Position numbers and translations under genes: made by a program
Shown here: piece after piece, positions 13,498 through 24,984 of the stretch
How positions within the stretch are numbered: position 1 is the stretch's first letter
How the letters are laid out: each line of letters starts with the position of its first letter
NCBI GenBank assembly: GCA_021613375.1
Contig: CM038720.1
Location: 6,210,462 to 6,274,461 of the forward strand
DNA from: Megaleporinus macrocephalus
Lineage: Eukaryota; Chordata; Actinopteri; Characiformes; Anostomidae
DNA: 64,000 nt
Direction: 5' to 3'
Notes under the pieces: generated by a model
What the model was told of the DNA's origin: nothing
What the model saw: only the letters and a program-made list of their open reading frames with translations
Databases searched by the model: none

Positions 13498-15371
13498 TAT
13501 CACCCTCTATCATTGACTCTTCCCTTTATCACTGACTCTTCCTCTATCACTGACTCTCCCTCTATCACTGACTCTTCCTCTATCACTGACTCTCCCTCTA
13601 TCACTGACTCTCCCTCTATCACTGACTCTTCCTCTATCACTGACTCACCCTCTATCACTGACTCTTCCTCTATCACTGACTCTCCCTCTATCACTGACTC
13701 TTCCTCTATCACTGATTCTTCCTCTATCACTGACTCTTCCTCTATCACTAACTTTCCCTCCAACACTAACTCATCCTCTATCACTGACTCTCCCTCTATC
13801 ACTGACTCTCCCTCTATCACTGACTCTTCCTCTATTACTGACTCTCTCTCTATCACTAACTTCCCCTCTATCACTGACTCTTCCTCTATCACTGACTCTC
13901 CCTCTATCACTGACTCTTCCTCTATCACTGATTCTTCCTCTATCACTGACTCTCCTCATCACTAACTTTCCCTCCAACACTAACTCTTCCTCTATCACTG
14001 ACTCTTCCTCTATCACTGACTCTTCCTCTATCACTGATTCTTCCTCTATCACTGACTCTCCTCATCACTAACTTTCCCTCCAACACTAACTCTTCCTCTA
14101 TCACTAACTTCCCCTCTATCACTGACTCTTCCTCTATCACTGACTCTCCCTCTATCACTGACTCTTCCTCTATCACTGATTCTTCCTCTATCACTGACTC
14201 TCTCTCTATCACTAACTTTCCCTCCAACACTAACTCTTCCTCTATCACTGACTCTCCCTCTATCACTGACTCTTCCTCTATTACTGACTCTCTCTCTATC
14301 ACTAACTTCCCCTCTATCACTGACTCTCCCTCTATCACTAACTTTCCCTACAACACTAACTCTTCCTCTATCACTGACTCTCCCTCTATCACTGACTCTT
14401 CCTCTATCACTGACTCTTCCTCTATTACTGACTCTCTCTCTATCACTAACTTCCCCTCTAACACTGACTCTCTCTCTATCACTAACTTTCCCTCCAACAC
14501 TAACTCTCCCTCTATCACTGACTCTCCCTCTATCACTGACTCTCTCTCTATCACTGACTCTTCTTATCACTGACTCTCCCTCTATCACTGACTCTTCCTC
14601 TATCACTGACTCTCTCTCTATCACTAACTTTCCCTCCAACACTAACTCTCCCTCTATCACTGACTCTCCCTCTATCACTGACTCTCTCTCTATCACTGAC
14701 TCTTCTTATCACTGACTCTCTCTCTATCACTGACTCTTCTTATCACTGACTCTTCTTATCACTGACTCTTCTTATCACTGACTCTGCCTCTATCACTGAC
14801 TCTCCCTCTATCACTGACTCTCTCTCTATCACTGACTCTTCTTATCACTGACTCTCCCTCTATCACTGACTCTCCCTCTATCACTGACTCTCTCTCTATC
14901 ACTGACTCTTCTTATCACTGACTCTCCCTCTATCACTGACTCTTCCTCTATCACTGACTCTCTCTCTATCACTAACTTTCCCTCCAACACTAACTCTCCC
15001 TCTATCACTGACTCTCTCTCTATCACTGACTCTTCTTATCACTGACTCTCTCTCTATCACTGACTCTTCTTATCACTGACTCTCTCTCTATCACTGACTC
15101 TTCTTATCACTGACTCTCCCTCTATCACTGACTCTTCTTATCACTGACTCTCTCTCTATCACTGACTCTCTCTCTATCACTAACTTTCCCTCCAACACTA
15201 ACTCTCCCTCTATCACTGACTCTCCCTCTATCACTGACTCTTCTTATCACTGACTCTTCTTATCACTGACTCTCCCTCTATCACTGACTCTTCTTATCAC
15301 TGACTCTGCCTCTATCACTGACTCTTCTTATCACTGACTCTGCCTCTATCACTGACTGTCCCTCTATCATC
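13498..15371 (-). repeat. 18-bp satellite, reverse-oriented arm
   Basis: The same 18-bp family now reads as its complement, ACTGACTCTTCCTCTATC. The switch is abrupt: GAGAGTCAATAATATCACC contains the turning point. With the preceding block it forms a large imperfect inverted repeat. Confidence 0.95.
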
Positions 15372-15514
15372 AAGTATTTGATGAGAGGAATGTTTTTTGT
15401 ATTGTATTAGGTACAGTGAAGAGAGTGAAGGCTCCGGCGGGTTGTGTTTTTTTTTGTTTTTTTTCGGGACTGCTGCGTTGTGAAAGGAATCAAGCCGGGC
15501 GGGCTGAGAGGGGG
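15372..15514 (+). repeat. Right copy of the direct duplication bracketing the satellite
   Basis: This is homologous to 12111-12251 in the same orientation. Its left edge touches the satellite, and its right edge passes into unique sequence. The T-run in the middle is longer than in the left copy. Confidence 0.85.
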
Positions 15515-16013
15515 AAGCGGAGCAGATAAAGAATTCATAAAGCATTAAACAGACTTATTGCCTCGCTGGAGAAAGACAGTGTTATTGCGCCGGCTCAAGG
15601 GGGTCAGGCCTCTCCATCAGAACAGACTGAACACATGCCCCAGAAGCCCATTTTCCACTGATAGATCTCAGGTCGAATAAGCATAGCCAATAAAACAGCC
15701 CCCTCAGCGAGGCGGGGGGAAAACAAAACCTGCGTCCCCTCGCCGGGCGCCTTGTTACGGTTTGATGTGCTCGCGCGAGCCGGTCCGTGGTTTTTATGAT
15801 GGCGTCTCCGGAAGAGGATTGCTCCTAAACAGAGGGGTTAATCGATGCATTTAAATCAATTCAGTGACCTTGCGCGCTCCTCCAGGCTTTTAACCCAGTT
15901 ATATGGGAATCTGGTTTATTGTGTATTGACTGCTTCAAATAAAAACAGAGACCACGACGCATTCTAATTCTAGATCAGAGACCTCCACAGCTTCTAGTCT
16001 ACTGGATACGTTA
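15515..16013. other. Unique intronic segment
   Basis: This is CpG-containing, non-repetitive sequence without a recognised exon. It probably formed one continuous stretch with the unique DNA left of 12111 before the duplication and satellite growth. Confidence 0.4.
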
Positions 16014-17190
16014 CAGAGGAGGAGTCTGTGATGGACGAGGAGTCAGTGATAGAGGAGGAGTCTGCGATGGAGGAGGAGTCTGTGATAGAGGAGGAGTCTG
16101 TGATAGAGGAGGCGACTGTGATAGAGGAGGAGTCTGTGATGGACGAGGAGTCAGTTATAGAGAGAGAGGCAGTGATAGAGGAGGAGTCTGTGATGGAGGA
16201 GGAGTCTGTGATAGAGGAGGAGTCTGTGATAGAGGAGGAGTCTGTGATAGAGGAGGCGACTGTGATAGAGGAGGAGTCTGCGATGGAGGAGGAGTCTGTG
16301 ATAGAGGAGGAGTCTGTGATAGAGGAGGAGTCTGCGATGGAGGAGGAGTCTGTGATAGAGAAGGAGTCTGTGATGGACGAGGAGTAAGTTATAGAGAGAG
16401 AGGCAGTGATAGAGGAGGAGTCTGCGATGGAGGAGGAGTCTGTGATAGAGGAGGAGTCTGTGATAGAGGAGGCGACTGTGATAGAGGAGGAGTCTGTGAT
16501 GGACGAGGAGTCAGTTATAGAGAGAGAGGCAGTGATAGAGGAGGAGTCTGTGATGGAGGAGGAGTCTGTGATAGAGGAGGAGTCTGTGATAGAGGAGGCG
16601 ACTGTGATGGAGGAGGAGTCTGTCATGGAGGAGGAGTCTGTGATAGAGGAGGCGACTGTGATAGAGGAGGAGTCTGGAGAAGGAGTCAATGACAGGAGGA
16701 GTCAGTGAGAGAAAGAGAGTCAGTGATAGGGAGAGAGGCAGTGATAGAGAGAGAAGCAGTGAGAGAGAGAGAGAGAGAGAGAGGCAGTGATAGAGAGAGA
16801 GTCAGTGATAGAGAGAGAGTCAGTGATAGAGAGAGAGTCAGTGATAGGGAGAGAGGCAGTGATAGAGAGAGAGAGTCAGTGATAGAGAGAGTCAGTGATA
16901 GAGAGAGTCAGTGATAGAGAGAGAGTGGGTGATAGGGAGAGAGTCAGTGATAGAGAGAGAGTCAGTGATAGAGAGAGAGTCAGTGATAGAGAGAGATGCA
17001 GTGATAGAGAGAGTCAGTGATAGAGAGAGAGAGTCAGTGATAGAGAGAGAGTCAGTGATAGGGAGAGTCAGTGATAGGGAGCGAGTCAGTGATAGAGAGA
17101 GAGTCAGTGATAGAGAGAGAGTCAGTGATAGAGAGAGAGTCAGTGATAGAGAGAGAGGCAGTGATAGAGAGAGAGTCAGTGACTTTACAT
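16014..17190 (+). repeat. 18-bp satellite, GAGGAGGAGTCTGTGATA and GAGAGAGAGTCAGTGATA subtypes
   Basis: Up to about 16690 the unit is GATAGAGGAGGAGTCTGT with GATGGACGAGGAGTC variants. After that it changes to GATAGAGAGAGAGTCAGT. Both are 18 bp and belong to the family at 10.2-15.4 kb. Confidence 0.93.
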
Positions 17191-17340
17191 GAACTTTATT
17201 CTTATTTAATCATTCTTTGGTAGAACGACATTGTTCCATCAACCATAGAGATCCATTCTGGCCCAAATGCACCCAGACCTGATACCAGACGTGTGGACTC
17301 GAGTCACTAAACTGATGACTTGTGACTTGACAACATCACT
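17191..17340. other. Short spacer between two satellites
   Basis: This non-repetitive sequence of about 150 bp separates the 18-bp and 21-bp satellites. Nothing was recognised in it. Confidence 0.6.
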
Positions 17341-18643
17341 AAAGACTCGTGACTTGACTTAGACTTTACCTTTACTGACTTATACTTTACCTTTACTGAC
17401 TTAGACTTTACCTTTACTGACTTATACTTTACTTTTACTGACTTAGACTTTACCTTTACTGACTTAGACTTTACCTTTACTGACTTATACTTTACCTTTA
17501 CTGACTTATACTTTACTTTTACTGACTTAGACTTTACCTTTACTGACTTATACTTTACCTTTACTGACTTATACTTTACTTTTACTGACTTAGACTTCAC
17601 CTTTACTGACTTAGACTTTACCTTTACTGACTTATACTTTACCTTTACTGACTTATACTTTACTTTTACTGACTTAGACTTCACCTTTACTGACTTAGAC
17701 TTTACCTTTACTGACTTATACTTTACTTTTACTGACTTATACTTTACCTTTACTGACTTATACTTTACCTTTACTGACTTAGACTTTACCTTTACTGACT
17801 ATTACTTTACCTTTACTGACTTAGACTTTACCTTTACTGACTTATACTTTGCCTTTACTGACTTAGACTTTACCTTTACTGACTCATACTTTACCTTTAC
17901 TGACTTAGACTTTACCTTTACTGACTTAGACTTTACCTTTACTGACTTATACTTTACTTTTACTGACTTAGACTTTACCTTTACTGACTTAGACTTTACC
18001 TTTACTGACTTATACTTTACCTTTACTGACTTATACTTTACTTTTACTGACTTAGACTTCACCTTTACTGACTTAGACTTTACCTTTACTGACTTATACT
18101 TTACCTTTACTGACTTATACTTTACTTTTACTGACTTAGACTTCACCTTTACTGACTTAGACTTTACCTTTACTGACTTAGACTTTACCTTTACTGACTT
18201 AGACTTTACCTTTACTGACTATTACTTTACCTTTACTGACTTAGACTTTACCTTTACTGACTTAGACTTTACCTTTACTGACTTATACTTTGCCTTTACT
18301 GACTTAGACTTTACCTTTACTGACTCATACTTTACCTTTACTGACTTAGACTTTACCTTTACTGACTTATACTTTGCCTTTACTGACTTAGACTTTACCT
18401 TTACTGACTCATACTTTACCTTTACTGACTTAGACTTTACCTTTACTGACTCAGACTTTACCTTTACTGACTTAGACTTTACCTTTACTGACTTATACTT
18501 TACCTTTACTGACTTAGACTTTACCTTTACTGACTTATACTTTACCTTTACTGACTTAGACTTTACCTTTACTGACTTATACTTTACCTTTACTGACTTA
18601 GACTTTACCTTTACTGACTTATACTTTACTTTTACTGACTTGG
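17341..18643. repeat. 21-bp satellite, about 62 copies
   Basis: The unit is GACTTAGACTTTACCTTTACT with a GACTTATACTTTAC variant, period 21. The minus strand therefore shows artefactual frames of a seven-residue repeat (KSVKVKY). Two longer blocks of variants recur in the same order (17480-17700 and 17960-18170), which suggests block duplication. Confidence 0.96.
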
Positions 18644-18764
18644 AATAAATATGTGTGCGTGTGTGGTAATGAACTGTATGCAATACATGCAGCAAATCAC
18701 TGCATCTCGACTTTTGTCGATTTTCATTTTTGTACATCGTTTAAACACAACAGCTGCCGTTTAC

Positions 18765-18925
18765 ATGGTGTGAAAATTCCATGATGAATGGACCAATAGA
18801 AATGCTCCGAAATCACTTGGAAACAATTCTGGTTCCATAGACTTACATTGAAAGTTAAGACTGTTTTTGGCCTCTCCTGTAAAGTTACTATTTTGGAGCT
18901 ACTTGTTTTTCTTTGGACAGCACAT
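18765..18925 (+). repeat. Dispersed repeat (ACCAATAGAAATGCTCC family), copy 2
   Basis: This contains ATGGACCAATAGAAATGCTC, CTGGTTCCATAGACTTACAT and TATTTTGGAGCTACTTGT, shared with the copies at 9984, 25940 and 51470. Confidence 0.7.
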
Positions 18926-19784
18926 AATACTGAGTAGGTCTGAAAAGGCTGGATCACTCCTCAGCTTAGTAAGAGATCACGCTTTGTGAATCGTCTGGGG
19001 ACGCTCAGTGATATAGGAATGCTATCTGCTCTGGCAGACGATGGTGTAAAAGATGTACGGGCACTGGAGAGAAGAGAGAAGCACTATTTGAGGTATATAT
19101 TATACTCGGAGTGTTTGTATGGGTTTATTTCTCTGTACTACTAATACAGACTGGATTCAGTCCCAGCTTTTATACTTTATACTTGTATATGTATCAGCTT
19201 GGGCTCCGGCGGGTACAGCGCTAGTGCGAGGGTCAGAAACCGTCCATCATTTGTGGCATTTCAGTCAACACGTCCACAGAGTGCAAGTCTATTTATTTCT
19301 GGCAGGACGAGAACAGAAAAAATAGATTTCCTTGATTGTGTTCTTCAAAGTTCAGTTTATAAGGCTTGTATAAAAGTATATAAGTAGTTATTGAGGTTCT
19401 GGACTCTGTCCACTGTTCTGAGAGCAGCTTCTGTGTTGGATGTGTCTGTAGTATCTCCTTTTCTCAGTGAGGAGCTTTCTTGAACCGGTACACATCCTTT
19501 CACACCCATAGCACTGGGGGGTCTTCTCACAGTGGAAGGATGGACAGAAACACCTCTCAGGTCTGAAGGTGGAGCTTGATGTTTTCCTGAGGTAATGACT
19601 GTCCTCCTGTCTGTTGAACGCTGTTGGAGGACTGACCATCAGGGCCCCCTCCTCACCATCACCAGCCAGCTCTCCTGTCCATCTGTGTCCACTGCTACAC
19701 CCTCAGTTACATCACTGTACACCATCCAGATGCACCAGCATTGAGATAGGATGGGACTGTTTCAGCTCACGCCCACTTTACAAG
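18926..19784. other. Intronic sequence, no gene recognised
   Basis: Short open frames exist on both strands but show no domain, no splice-linked homology and no kirrel features. Confidence 0.5.
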
Positions 19785-19905
19785 ACTTAGTCATAGACTG
19801 CCTTAGTCAGAGACTGCCTCAGTCATAGACGGCCTCAGTCAGAGACTGCCTCAGTCATAGACGGCCTCAGTCAGAGACTGCCTCAGTCAGAGACTGCCTC
19901 TACCT
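19785..19905. repeat. 16-bp tandem repeat, about 7 copies
   Basis: AGAGACTGCCTCAGTC alternates with an ATAGACGGCCTCAGTC variant. Confidence 0.9.
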
Positions 19906-19984
19906 GTGCAGCTTCTAAAGCTTTGCTATCCAGATTTCAAACAGAGACTCTTTTCTTTGGAGTTTAGTTTATTAAACTGTAAAC

Positions 19985-20190
19985 ACTGTTTGATCAGAGG
20001 AGGACGGGTCTCCCCTTGTGAGTCTGGTTCCTCCCAAGGTTTCTTCCTCCAGTCTGAGGGAGGTGTTCTTGCCTCTGGCTTGCTCACTGGAGGGTATATG
20101 TTGTAACTGTCTGTTTTCAAAACTCTGTAAAGCTGCTTTGAGACAACATCGTTGTAAAAAGTGCTATATAAATAAACTTGACTTGACTTA
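19985..20190 (+). mobile_element. Teleost retroposon 3'-end fragment
   Basis: The string from GGTTCCTCCCAAGGTTTCTT through GTAAAGCTGCTTTGAGACA, ending GCTATATAAATAAACTTGAC with a short CTTGA repeat tail, is typical of the 3' region of non-LTR retroposons dispersed in fish genomes. The exact family is not certain. No coding part remains. Confidence 0.6.
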
Positions 20191-20448
20191 ATATCTCGAA
20201 GATGAAGGTGCTGTTTATCTGAAAGGGGACAGTGTTCCAGGTAGTTGCTAGGAGTCTCGGTTGTAGCTTTTAATCATTGTTTAAAGCGTATGTTTTTCTT
20301 TTATCCACTTCCTTATGTATTTATCCAATCTCCTCCGAAACATCTCCAATAAGAATAGCTTAATTGGACTGTGAATGAAATAAGCCTCAGACTGGAACAA
20401 CATTGGATATGAGCTGATAACACTTCAGGCTAGTTTAAATGCTCTTAC
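20191..20448. other. Intron just downstream of the Ig4 second-half exon
   Basis: This is AT-rich and unique-looking. Nothing was recognised apart from the consensus donor at its right edge. Confidence 0.5.
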
Positions 20449-20575
20449 CGTTCACCGTGAGGGTCACCTCCTTCTCCCCGACTCCAACCCGAGGCACCAC
20501 GGCTCGACACACGTATTTCCCAGCGTCCTCCTGTTTCACGGCTTTCAGGGTCAGGGTGTTCTCGTTGCTAAGCAC
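20449..20575 (-). CDS. kirrel3: kirrel3 exon: second half of Ig domain 4
   Basis: This 127-nt exon begins in phase 0 after a TTTGTCCAG acceptor and ends in phase 1 at AACG|GTAAGA. It encodes [13 protein letters not shown], then [17 protein letters not shown], and ends [19 protein letters not shown] is the Ig F-strand signature, and its Cys pairs with FNC of the preceding exon. Together the two exons give a complete Ig4 of normal size, separated by the only short intron in the window (20576-20866). Nothing in the coding sequence is broken. Confidence 0.94.
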
Positions 20576-20866
20576 CTGGACAAACGACAGATCACTTATT
20601 ATGCATCTACTGTACTTTTATCTATTCATGACTGATGGAAATGGACTTGCCAAATCCACATATGCTACTGAATTAATAGTGCCTTGACCTTAAAGAGGAA
20701 GTAACTAAAACAAAAAATAAATACATAAACAAATAAACAATCTTCCTCCACATCGCTCTGAACGTGTTAATTACTCAGAACAGGTAGACCAGTCTATATA
20801 CAACAGGCTTAATCAAACATGGCGCTTTAACGAGATTTAATGGGATTATTCGTCAGCTGTTCGTAC
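20576..20866 (-). other. Short kirrel3 intron (291 bp) splitting Ig4
   Basis: It is bounded by GT (20866-20865) and AG (20577-20576) in transcript sense. It is the only compact intron here; the other visible introns are at least 4 kb. No repeat was recognised in it. Confidence 0.9.
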
Positions 20867-20994
20867 CACTCCATGTCCCCGTTTCATCCACACGATGGTG
20901 AGGGAGGGGTTTCCCGTCCACGCGCAGTTGAAGACAGCGTCAGATCCCAAGTCCACCTGCAGAGACTGCGGTTCAGCTGCCAGACGAGGTCCAA
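20867..20994 (-). CDS. kirrel3: kirrel3 exon: first half of Ig domain 4
   Basis: This 128-nt exon starts after a TTGCAG acceptor. Its first two bases complete a Phe codon. It encodes [18 protein letters not shown], then a segment including [15 protein letters not shown], and ends in phase 0 at GHGV. The FNC cysteine is the B-strand Cys and the following Trp is the core Ig tryptophan of domain 4. The donor GTG|GTACGA is the weakest of the five. It is supported because the next exon starts VLSN, which gives the family motif GVVLSN. Reading through the donor would give RTADE and leave the family alignment. The intron to the next exon is only 291 bp. Confidence 0.93.
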
Positions 20995-22234
20995 CTGCAA
21001 CAAGAGCGCCCACCAAGGCATGAGTCACCCTCACTAACACATGCTACCTCCCTGAGGAGCCCTTTCCACACCAGAGGCTTATTGTGGTGGAACAACAGGG
21101 AAAAACAATGCAAGATGCTTGACTCATGCTTAGGTGAAGGCTGGATGGACCAGCTGCCCAGGACGAGCCGCCCCGGACCTGGTGAATAAGGCAGTTTGGA
21201 GAAAAAAATCTAATTCACACAATTTCCCGGTCACCCACACTGTAACTGATCAGCCTCGACACGCCTGCTGCTCTAGTTCAGCACTACAGCTACAACGCAG
21301 CTCTCAAGAAACTCAACCTGTACCAACCGCTCCAAATCTAAACTGTCCTGAATGATTAGACTCGTCTAAAACCAAACTAGCCACAAATTAGACCTGCTTA
21401 TGTTCATCCATATATTGACCCACTGTTACCTATAAACATATAGGCACGTATAGGCTCTGTCTCAAACCCTGTGAGTGTCTAAGTAGTATGAAACTGCTAA
21501 ATGGTGAAGGACTCGTTACAGAGTTGATAATAAAATACTGTTTTGTGTGATTATATGACCAGAAACACATTAAAACTCCAGAGAGAATCAAAATAACTCA
21601 CATTTTAAAACCACTTCACTGCATCATGGGATTGTCTTAGGAAGTGTTCGATGCTTCCTTAAAATCAGGTCTAAATAAGGCTACATGTCAGGAGCGCATA
21701 CTATGATGTAAAATGCTGCCTATGTAGGAGCTCAGTAGGTTTAAGACAGACCCATAAATAAAAAAAGTATATAGTAAATGGTCAACTTGTACAGTGGCCT
21801 AGAAATAGTGGAGGATCAGAAGATCTCAAGATTGAAAAACTTTTATTTAAAAGAAAAAAATCTGATTTTCTATGTGGGGTTTTCCAGAACGTGACCCAGT
21901 CATTCTGCCGTACTGTAAAAAGACAATATAAAATATAATATTCCAGAGTTTCCCACAGAACTGACTTCCAGAGGACTACAAGGCTTCCGTTTTTGGATGT
22001 AAACTTGGAACTTTTACACCAACAGGTGTAGCAGTCTGAAGACTCTCCAGTAGTGGGGGCTGATAACACCCAGTGTGTTTTGGTGTGGGTCATTTAAGGA
22101 GAAGAAACAGCTGTTACTGCACATATCTGCATATTCACAGCTCTTAAAACCAGAGAATCTGTTCTCAAACTATTTTACCGTGTATTAAATTATCCACTAT
22201 GATGCCACATCACTATAAAACCATATTTACACCG
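20995..22234. other. Intron upstream of the Ig4 exon, no gene seen
   Basis: This is unique-looking and AT-rich sequence. The open frames (for example 21782-22093, minus) show no recognisable family. The 20-bp minisatellite begins at its right edge. Confidence 0.5.
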
Positions 22235-24774
22235 TACGGTGGTGTAGTGGTTAGTACGGTGGTGTAGTGGTTAGTATGGTGGTGTAGTGGTTAGTACGGT
22301 GGTGTAGTGGTTAGTATGGTGGTGTAGTGGTTAGTATAGTGGTGTAGTGGTTAGTATGGTGGTGTAGTGGTTAGTACGGTGGTGTAGTGGTTAGTACGGT
22401 GGTGTAGTGGTTAGTATGGTGGTGTAGTGGTTAGTACGGTGGTGTAGTGGTTAGTATGGTGGTGTAGTGGTCAGTATGGTGGTGTAGTGGTCAGTATGGA
22501 GGTGTAGTGGTTAGTACGGTGGTGTAGTGGTTAGTATGGTGGTGTAGTGGTTAGTATGGTGGTGTAGTGGTTAGTACGGTGGTGTAGTGGTTAGTATGGT
22601 GGTGTAGTGGTTAGTACGGTGGTGTAGTGGTTAGTATGGTGGTGTAGTGGTTAGTATGGTGGTGTAGTGGTTAGTATGGTGGTGTAGTGGTTAGTATGGT
22701 GGTGTAGTGGTTAGTACGGTGGTGTAGTGGTTAGTATGGTGGTGTAGTGGTTAGTATGGTGGTGTAGTGGTTAGTACGGTGGTGTAGTGGTTAGTATGGT
22801 GGTGTAGTGGTTAGTATAGTGGTGTAGTGGTTAGTATGGTGGTGTAGTGGTTAGTACGGTGGTGTAGTGGTTAGTACGGTGGTGTAGTGGTCAGTATGGA
22901 GGTGTAGTGGTTAGTACGGTGGTGTAGTGGTTAGTATGGTGGTGTAGTGGTCAGTATGGTGGTGTAGTGGTCAGTATGGAGGTGTAGTGGTTAGTACGGT
23001 GGTGTAGTGGTTAGTATGGTGGTGTAGTGGTTAGTATGGTGGTGTAGTGGTTAGTACGGTGGTGTAGTGGTCAGTATGGTGGTGTAGTGGTCAGTATGGA
23101 GGTGTAGTGGTTAGTACGGTGGTGTAGTGGTTAGTATGATGGTGTAGTGGTTAGTACGGTGGTGTAGTGGTTAGTATGGTGGTGTAGTGGTTAGTACGGT
23201 GGTGTAGTGGTTAGTATGGTGATGTAGTGGTTAGTACGGTGGTGTAGTGGTTAGTATGGTGGTGTAGTGGTTAGTACGGTGGTGTAGTGGTTAGTATGGT
23301 GGTGTAGTGGTTAGTATGGTGGTGTAGTGGTCAGTACGGTGGTGTAGTGGTTAGTACGGTGGTGTAGTGGTTAGTATGGTGGTGTAGTGGTTAGTATGGT
23401 GGTGTAGTGGTCAGTATGGTGGTGTAGTGGTCAGTATGGTGGTGTAGTGGTTAGTACGGTGGTGTAGTGGTTAGTATGGTGGTGTAGTGGTTAGTACGGT
23501 GGTGTAGTGGTCAGTATGGTGGTGTAGTGGTTAGTATGGTGGTGTAGTGGTTAGTACGGTGGTGTAGTGGTTAGTATGGTGGTGTAGTGGTTAGTATAGT
23601 GGTGTAGTGGTTAGTATGGTGGTGTAGTGGTTAGTAAGGTGGTGTAGTGGTTAGTATGATGGTGTAGTGGTTAGTATAGTGGTGTAGTGGTTAGTACGGT
23701 GGTGTAGTGGTCAGTATGGTGGTGTAGTGGTTAGTATGGTGGTGTAGTGGTTAGTACGGTGGTGTAGTGGTTAGAATAGTGGTGTAGTGGTTAGTATGGT
23801 GGTGTAGTGGTTAGTATGGTGGTGTAGTGGTTAGTACGGTGGTGTAGTGGTTAGTACGGTGGTGTAGTGGTTAGTATGGTGGTGTAGTGGTTAGTACGGT
23901 GGTGTAGTGGTCAGTATGGAGGTGTAGTGGTTAGTACGGTGGTGTAGTGGTTAGTATGGTGGTGTAGTGGTCAGTATGGTGGTGTAGTGGTCAGTATGGA
24001 GGTGTAGTGGTTAGTACGGTGGTGTAGTGGTTAGTATGGTGGTGTAGTGGTCAGTATGGTGGTGTAGTGGTCAGTATGGAGGTGTAGTGGTTAGTACGGT
24101 GGTGTAGTGGTTAGTATGGTGGTGTAGTGGTTAGTATGGTGGTGTAGTGGTTAGTACGGTGGTGTAGTGGTTAGTATGGTGGTGTAGTGGTCAGTATGGA
24201 GGTGTAGTGGTTAGTACGGTGGTGTAGTGGTTAGTATGATGGTGTAGTGGTTAGTACGGTGGTGTAGTGGTTAGTATGGTGGTGTAGTGGTTAGTACGGT
24301 GGTGTAGTGGTTAGTATGGTGGTGTAGTGGTTAGTACGGTGGTGTAGTGGTTAGTATGGTGGTGTAGTGGTTAGTATGGTGGTGTAGTGGTCAGTACGGT
24401 GGTGTAGTGGTTAGTATGGTGGTGTAGTGGTTAGTATGGTGGTGTAGTGGTCAGTATGGTGGTGTAGTGGTCAGTATGGTGGTGTAGTGGTTAGTATAGT
24501 GGTGTAGTGGTTAGTACGGTGGTGTAGTGGTTAGTACGGTGGTGTAGTGGTTAGTATGGTGGTGTAGTGGTTAGTACGGTGGTGTGGTGGTCAGTATGGT
24601 GGTGTAGTGGTTAGTATGGTGGTGTAGTGGTCAGTATGGTGGTGTAGTGGTTAGTACGGTGGTGTAGTGGTTAGTACGGTGGTGTAGTGGTTAGTACGGT
24701 GGTGTAGTGGTTAGTATGGTGGTGTAGTGGTTAGTATGGTGGTGTAGTGGTTAATACGGTGGTGTAGTGGTTAG
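22235..24774 (+). repeat. 20-bp minisatellite, 127 copies, forward orientation
   Basis: The unit is GGTGGTGTAGTGGTTAGTAC or its TAT variant. It stays in register for 2540 bp and is almost free of indels. Variants (TCAGTATGGA, TTAGTATGAT) form blocks: the order at 22861-22980 is repeated exactly at 23881-24000, so a block of 51 units was duplicated. The unit resembles the tRNA-like head (GTGGTGTAGTGGTTAGCAC) of a widespread fish repeat and includes an A-box-like TGGTGTAGTGG. Confidence 0.98.
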
Positions 24775-24984
24775 AGAAATCCTCCCTGGTCCTGGAGGAC
24801 CCCCCTGCTGTTCTGAGAACCCAAATTGGTTCTATAACTGCATGTAGGCACTCTGTCAGGTTGTGAGGTGCCTGGAGAGCCCTGGCAGTCAGAGTGAGGC
24901 TGAGGAGTGTACATATGTGTAAACTGGCTGATCATGTTTGAGGTGAAGTGAGAAACTGTGGACTGAGCGTCACAGTGAACTCAC
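24775..24984. other. Intron between minisatellite and Ig3 exon
   Basis: This 210-bp stretch holds CTCCCTGGTCCTGGAGGACC, which resembles another common fish repeat edge. It ends at the donor of the exon at 24985. Confidence 0.5.

Noticed and set aside
13500..17192. Open frames of 60-230 codons in the remaining 18-bp satellite blocks
   Set aside because: They have the same cause as the satellite frames at 12191-12831, and translations change subtype exactly as the DNA repeat does.
17307..18737. Lys/Val/Ser-rich seven-residue repeat proteins on the minus strand
   Set aside because: They are an artefact of the 21-bp satellite, with no gene features around them.
22235..24774. Array of tRNA genes suggested by the A-box-like unit
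   Set aside because: Each unit is only 20 bp with no anticodon arm or B-box, so no tRNA can fold.
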